Assembly (NCBI RefSeq): GCF_008728515.1
Contig: NC_044977.1
Coordinates: 186,733,987-186,797,986, forward strand
Origin: Papio anubis
Lineage: Eukaryota > Chordata > Mammalia > Primates > Cercopithecidae
Direction of reading: 5' to 3'
DNA length: 64,000 bases
Below are positions 60,270 through 64,000 of this stretch, in pieces; position 1 is the first letter of the stretch, and every line of letters starts with the position of its first letter. Made by a program: the position numbers and the translations under genes. Below the pieces are notes generated by a model. That model did no database searches. It was given only the letters and a program-made list of their open reading frames with translations, and was not told where the DNA came from.

Positions 60270-60650
60270 TTGTAATATTAGTTCCTCCTGTTGCTGTAAC
60301 AACGTGCAACAAACTTGGTGACTTAGAGCAACACAGATGTGTTCTCTTGAAATTTTGGAGGTGAAAAGTTCAAAATCAGCTGCTCTGGTATAAAGTCATG
60401 GTGTTGGCAGGGCTGGTTCTCTCTGAAAGTTCTGGAAAATAATTGATTTCCTGCTCCTAGAGGCTATCTGAATACATTGACTAGTGACTCCTTCCTCCAT
60501 CAAAAAATGTGTAATTTCATTCTCTGATTTCATCATTACATGGCCTTCTCTCTAGCACTGACTCCTCGTACATCCCTCTCATAAGGACATTTGTGATCAC
60601 ATCAGGCTCAAGTGAATGATTCACAATAATTTCCCTATCTAAAAATTCTT
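60270..60650. repeat. Old interspersed repeat, family not assigned
   Basis: The block order 'cctcctgttgctgtaacaac', 'aaacttggtgacttagagca', 'catggtgttggcagggctgg', 'cataaggacatttgtgatca' and 'ataatttccctatctaaaa' matches a common dispersed mammalian repeat that I recall but cannot name safely. Confidence 0.55.
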
Positions 60651-60844
60651 AACTATATCTCATCTGCGAAGTCTCTTTTGCATTCACTGGTTCTAAGAAG
60701 TTGGACATGAGTATTTTGGTGGTGATTAGAAAAATTTTTAGCCTACCAGAGATTCTAAGTTCCGAAAGGTTCTTTAGAGAGTAACGAAAGGTGAGAGAAG
60801 TCTCTATCCTTAAATAGAACAGAAGAGAAATATTCTGGTTTGTT
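60651..60844. other. Short intergenic gap
   Basis: Unassigned sequence before the L1M. Confidence 0.4.
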
Positions 60845-62010
60845 TGGTTAATACATTTTATTGTGTATATTTGGGAGTTACAACATAATGTTATGGTACA
60901 TATTGATAGTAAAATGGTTACTATAGTGAAGAAAATTAAAATATTAATCAACTCTCATAGTTACATTTTTTTTATGAGAAGAGCAGCTCAAATCTATTTA
61001 CTTAATAAAAAAATCCTAATACAAACAATTGTATTAACTATAGTCCTCATGTAGTACATTTCTAGACTTGATCATCCTATGTGTCTCATACTTTGTATCC
61101 TTTGAACTACATCTCCCCATTTCCTCCCACACCCCAGTCAGTCCTCATAACCACTGTTTTATTCTTTTTCTCTGTATATTTAATCTTTTGAAAAATATAC
61201 CACATATAAGTGAAATAATGCAACATTTTTCTTTATGTGCCTGCCTTATTTCACTTAGCATAATGTCTTCCATGGTGATCCACGTTGTGGCAAATGACAA
61301 TGTCCTCTTTTTTATGGCTGAATAATGTGTATGTATACATGTATATAACATTTTATTTATCCATTTTTTTCATCTATAAGCACTTAGGTTGTATCTAAGT
61401 CTTGGCTATTGTTAGCAATGCTACGATGAACATGAGGGTATAGATATTTTTGTGAAATGGTGATTTTTATCTCCTTTGGGTGCATACCCATCAACAGTTT
61501 GCAAAAGTTTCCTTCCCTTCACACCCTTGACAACATTTGTTACCTCTTGCCGTTTTGGTAATAACCACCCTAACAGTGGTAAGGTGATATAGTGGTTTTG
61601 GTCTTAATTTCCCTGGTGATTAGTGACGTTGAGCACCTTTTCATATACCTGTTAGACATATTTTTAGGTTCTTTTTGGAGAAATGTCTGTTCAGGTCCTT
61701 TGCCCATTTTTAAATTAGGTTTTTTGTTTTTCTGTTATTGAATAATGAGTTATTTATACATTTTGGATATTAACCTCTCATTAGATACCGGTTTGCAAGT
61801 ATTTTTCTCAGTCTGTGGGTTACCTTTTAATTTTGTGGATTTTTTTCCCTTTGCCGTGCAAATGCTTTTTATTTTTATGTAGTCCCGTTTATTTGTTTTT
61901 GCTTTTATCCTCTGAGCTTTCAGTGTGATATTCAAAAAGTCATCACAAAGATGAACATCAAGGAGCTCTTTCCCTATGTTCTCTGGAAATACTCTTTTGT
62001 CCTTCCTTGT
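60845..62010 (-). repeat. Old L1 (L1M) ORF2 end and 3' UTR
   Basis: Reverse L1M, 3' UTR first ('ttaatacattttattgtgta', 'tagtcctcatgtagtacatt', 'gatcatcctatgtgtctcat'), then ORF2 ('cacttagcataatgtcttcc', 'tcctttgggtgcatacccat', 'cctttgcccatttttaaatt', 'tttgccgtgcaaatgctttt'). Residues like TNKRDYIKIKSICTAKGK are readable on the minus strand near 61850-61900. No intact frame. Confidence 0.9.
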
Positions 62011-63237
62011 TACTTGGGTATCAGATCTGGGAAAGAAATACAGACTGAGACATAAGAAGGAGTTGCAAGCGTTACATGAGTTATGATGCTTTACAGAAAG
62101 GCTTTTCGATCCTGTTTGGCATGCAATTTTGGTGACCATACATTTGGAGAAATATAAGATTAAGGATATATTTTTGGATTGGGAGTTCCTTATTTGTTTG
62201 CAAATGACTATGCTGGCCATTGAATCAGGCCAGCTTCTACAATAGAATTATGATAGGAACTTGAATTATAAATGGGATATTTATAGGTTTATATGGAGAA
62301 GGAAGGATAGTACTAGTTTTGAGGAAACAACTACTTTTGTGTTGCTGAAATATAGGTAACGTCTCAGTAATGACATATTTACTTTCTGGTGACTCCAGTC
62401 TGCTGCTACTGCAGAAGGTGCTCCCCATAAGAAAACTGATTTCCTAACCAGGGCACTGTAGCTTTCTCTTACAGCTCTCTTTAAAGCTTCATACGTATGA
62501 AGTATCAAAAGGAAGCAGCATTGCTTTCATTGCTATGCAAAGGCCATGTTGTGTTTCAATCCTCAAAGAGTAGGAGCCAAATTTTCTTTCTGGAAATAAT
62601 GGGACCAAGTTATGTGTTTTGTTTTCACTGAGCCTGAAAGCAGATTCCACAAAAAGCAGAGCCTAAGAGTGTCTTATGTGAGACGGTGTTATTGAGAAGT
62701 ACAATACCGGGAAGCAGAAGTGAGGGAAAAGGTGAGTGAAGCCAAGAAAAAACCAATTACTGGACATGCTATTGATTTGGCTGCTGCTAAATGCAATTGA
62801 TTGCTGATGTACCAGCCGCCACAGAGCTGCACAAACCCATCCCAAGGCAGTCTATGTTAAGAAGGGGAGAGATGGGTAAGGAGTACTTAGCTTTTTTTTC
62901 CTCCCCCATTTACCAAAATTTCAGCCAAGATCTAGTGCTTCTCAATTGTGCCTTATGGCTTCTTAGCTAGGTTCTATTGTTTCTCAAGCCTTTCAATTCA
63001 CCAGGGTAGTCCTGGGGGCAGAAAGCAAGAGGTATATGACACAGGGATGAAGCAAGATGCTACAGAATCCATGCAAAGCCAGTACACATGGCAGAGGCAT
63101 AAACCAGAGAAAAATTAGGCCAGTAGCTTTGAAGTATCAAATAAGAGGTATTTTTTTAGGTCTCAAATGTGCAAATACTGATTTTGAGGTTTGCTCCTAA
63201 TTACACAATGAAATATTATAAATACTATTTTGGTGAT
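62011..63237. other. Intergenic sequence, no gene seen
   Basis: Unassigned. 62640-62870 has the feel of an old repeat ('cagagcctaagagtgtctta', 'ggaagcagaagtgagggaaa') but no family is assigned. Confidence 0.5.
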
Positions 63238-63638
63238 TGCTATAGCTTGGATATTTGTCCAAATGTCATGTTGAAATGTAATCCCTAGTGTTGAAGGTGG
63301 GGCCTGGTGGGATGCATTTGTGTCATGGGATGGGAACAGATCCCTCATGGACTTACTCACTCATGATAGTGAGTAAGTGCACATGAGATCTGGATGTTGT
63401 AAAGTGTGTGCTCCTACCCCTCCACTCTTGCTCCCACTTTCACCCTGTGATGTGCCTGCTTCTGCTTTGCCTTCTGCTGTGAGTTAAATCTCCCTGAGGC
63501 TTCCCCAGAAGTTGAGCAGATGCTGGCACCATGCTTCCTGTACAGCCTACAGAGTCATAAGCCAATTAAACCTCTTTCCTCTATAAATTACCCATTCTCA
63601 GATATTTCTTTGTAGCAGTGCAAGAGTAGCCTAATACA
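63238..63638 (+). mobile_element. MaLR solo LTR (MST-type) with 5-bp target-site duplication
   Basis: TG...CA LTR: 'tgctatagcttggatatttg', 'gttgaaatgtaatccctagt', 'aaggtggggcctggtggg', 'attaaacctctttcctctat', 'aaattacccattctcag' and the 3' 'agagtagcctaataca'. GTGAT lies exactly at both edges (63233-63237 and 63639-63643), so this is a complete solo LTR. Confidence 0.93.
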
Positions 63639-64000
63639 GTGATGTTTTATGTGTAGCATACTCAAAATACGTTTACTTAAATCTTCACATTTCTTCACTA
63701 TTAAAAAAATCCAGAGGACAGGATTTGTCCAACAATTGATTATTAATCTTTTTACTACCATTTTGTTGCTGAATTGAGATAATTAATATTTATGAAGGAT
63801 TATACAAAAATGCTAGTGACAGATTTCTGGAATTTAAATATTTCCTATTTAGATGTCTAGCACCAAACTGTCTTGATATCTGCATAAAGATTTGAAGGAA
63901 ACGTGGTTTAAGAATTTATTTAATGGAAAGTATGATGGGATTTAATCCTAGTAGTTGGGTGGGTGGGTGGTTATGCAAATAGTTTGCCATGAAGCAAAGA
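63639..64000. other. Intergenic sequence with a (GGGT)n run
   Basis: Unassigned. 'ttgggtgggtgggtggtta' at 63955-63973 has three GGG runs and one GG. Confidence 0.55.

Noticed and set aside
61750..62220. 156-codon minus-strand frame, the longest in the window
   Set aside because: Its C-terminal half is a decayed L1 ORF2 segment (TNKRDYIK-type residues). The rest has no domain and crosses the L1 edge, so it is a chance frame.
1..64000. CRISPR arrays, operons, tRNA genes or bacterial-type systems
   Set aside because: None seen. The tandem arrays present are microsatellites and one minisatellite without spacers, and the repeat content is primate.

Overview
This window looks like primate nuclear DNA, from a gene desert with no intact protein-coding gene. 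It is AT-rich and packed with primate repeats: Alu in both orientations, L1, L2 and MIR, MaLR/THE1 LTRs, Tigger DNA transposons and microsatellites. One young AluY (23103-23387) carries base variants that I associate with Old World monkey AluY lineages, so a macaque/baboon-type genome is more likely than human. That call is moderate and based on recall.

The only gene-derived locus is a dead processed copy of CCT6A (chaperonin TCP1 zeta subunit) at 19377-22504. It keeps its 5' UTR, coding region and a long 3' UTR ending in a poly(A) remnant. It has lost its start codon and its stop, and it has frameshifts and an AluY insertion. It sits inside a Tigger1 DNA transposon (18508-24073), which also holds an AluY inserted into the tail of an older Alu.

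Layout. 0-8.2 kb: simple repeats, an MLT1-type LTR, and an L2 split by an ERV1-like LTR. 8-18 kb: mostly unique sequence with ancient repeats, two Alus and a MaLR LTR. 18.5-24.1 kb: the Tigger1/CCT6A/Alu nest. 25.4-26.9 kb: a 112-bp direct duplication, the second copy lying inside an old L1 3' UTR beside two perfect hairpins. 27-37 kb: MIR and L2 fragments, a short L1 tail and two AluY-like insertions. 37.8-39.2 kb: a 246-bp segment present twice in inverted orientation, the second copy breaking a THE1 LTR, with a TATC-type array between them. 39-47 kb: largely unassigned sequence with a fold-back element near 42.4 kb. 47-58.5 kb: dense Alu, L1, Tigger and MaLR sequence plus a 29-bp minisatellite. 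58.5-64 kb: a U2 snRNA fragment, an old L1 and a MaLR solo LTR.

No genes act together here. Open reading frames of 60-156 codons are chance frames, transposon remnants or frames through Alus and simple repeats. The most interesting features are structural: two local events, at 26.5 kb and 38.7 kb, with template-switch signatures. I found no new protein system.
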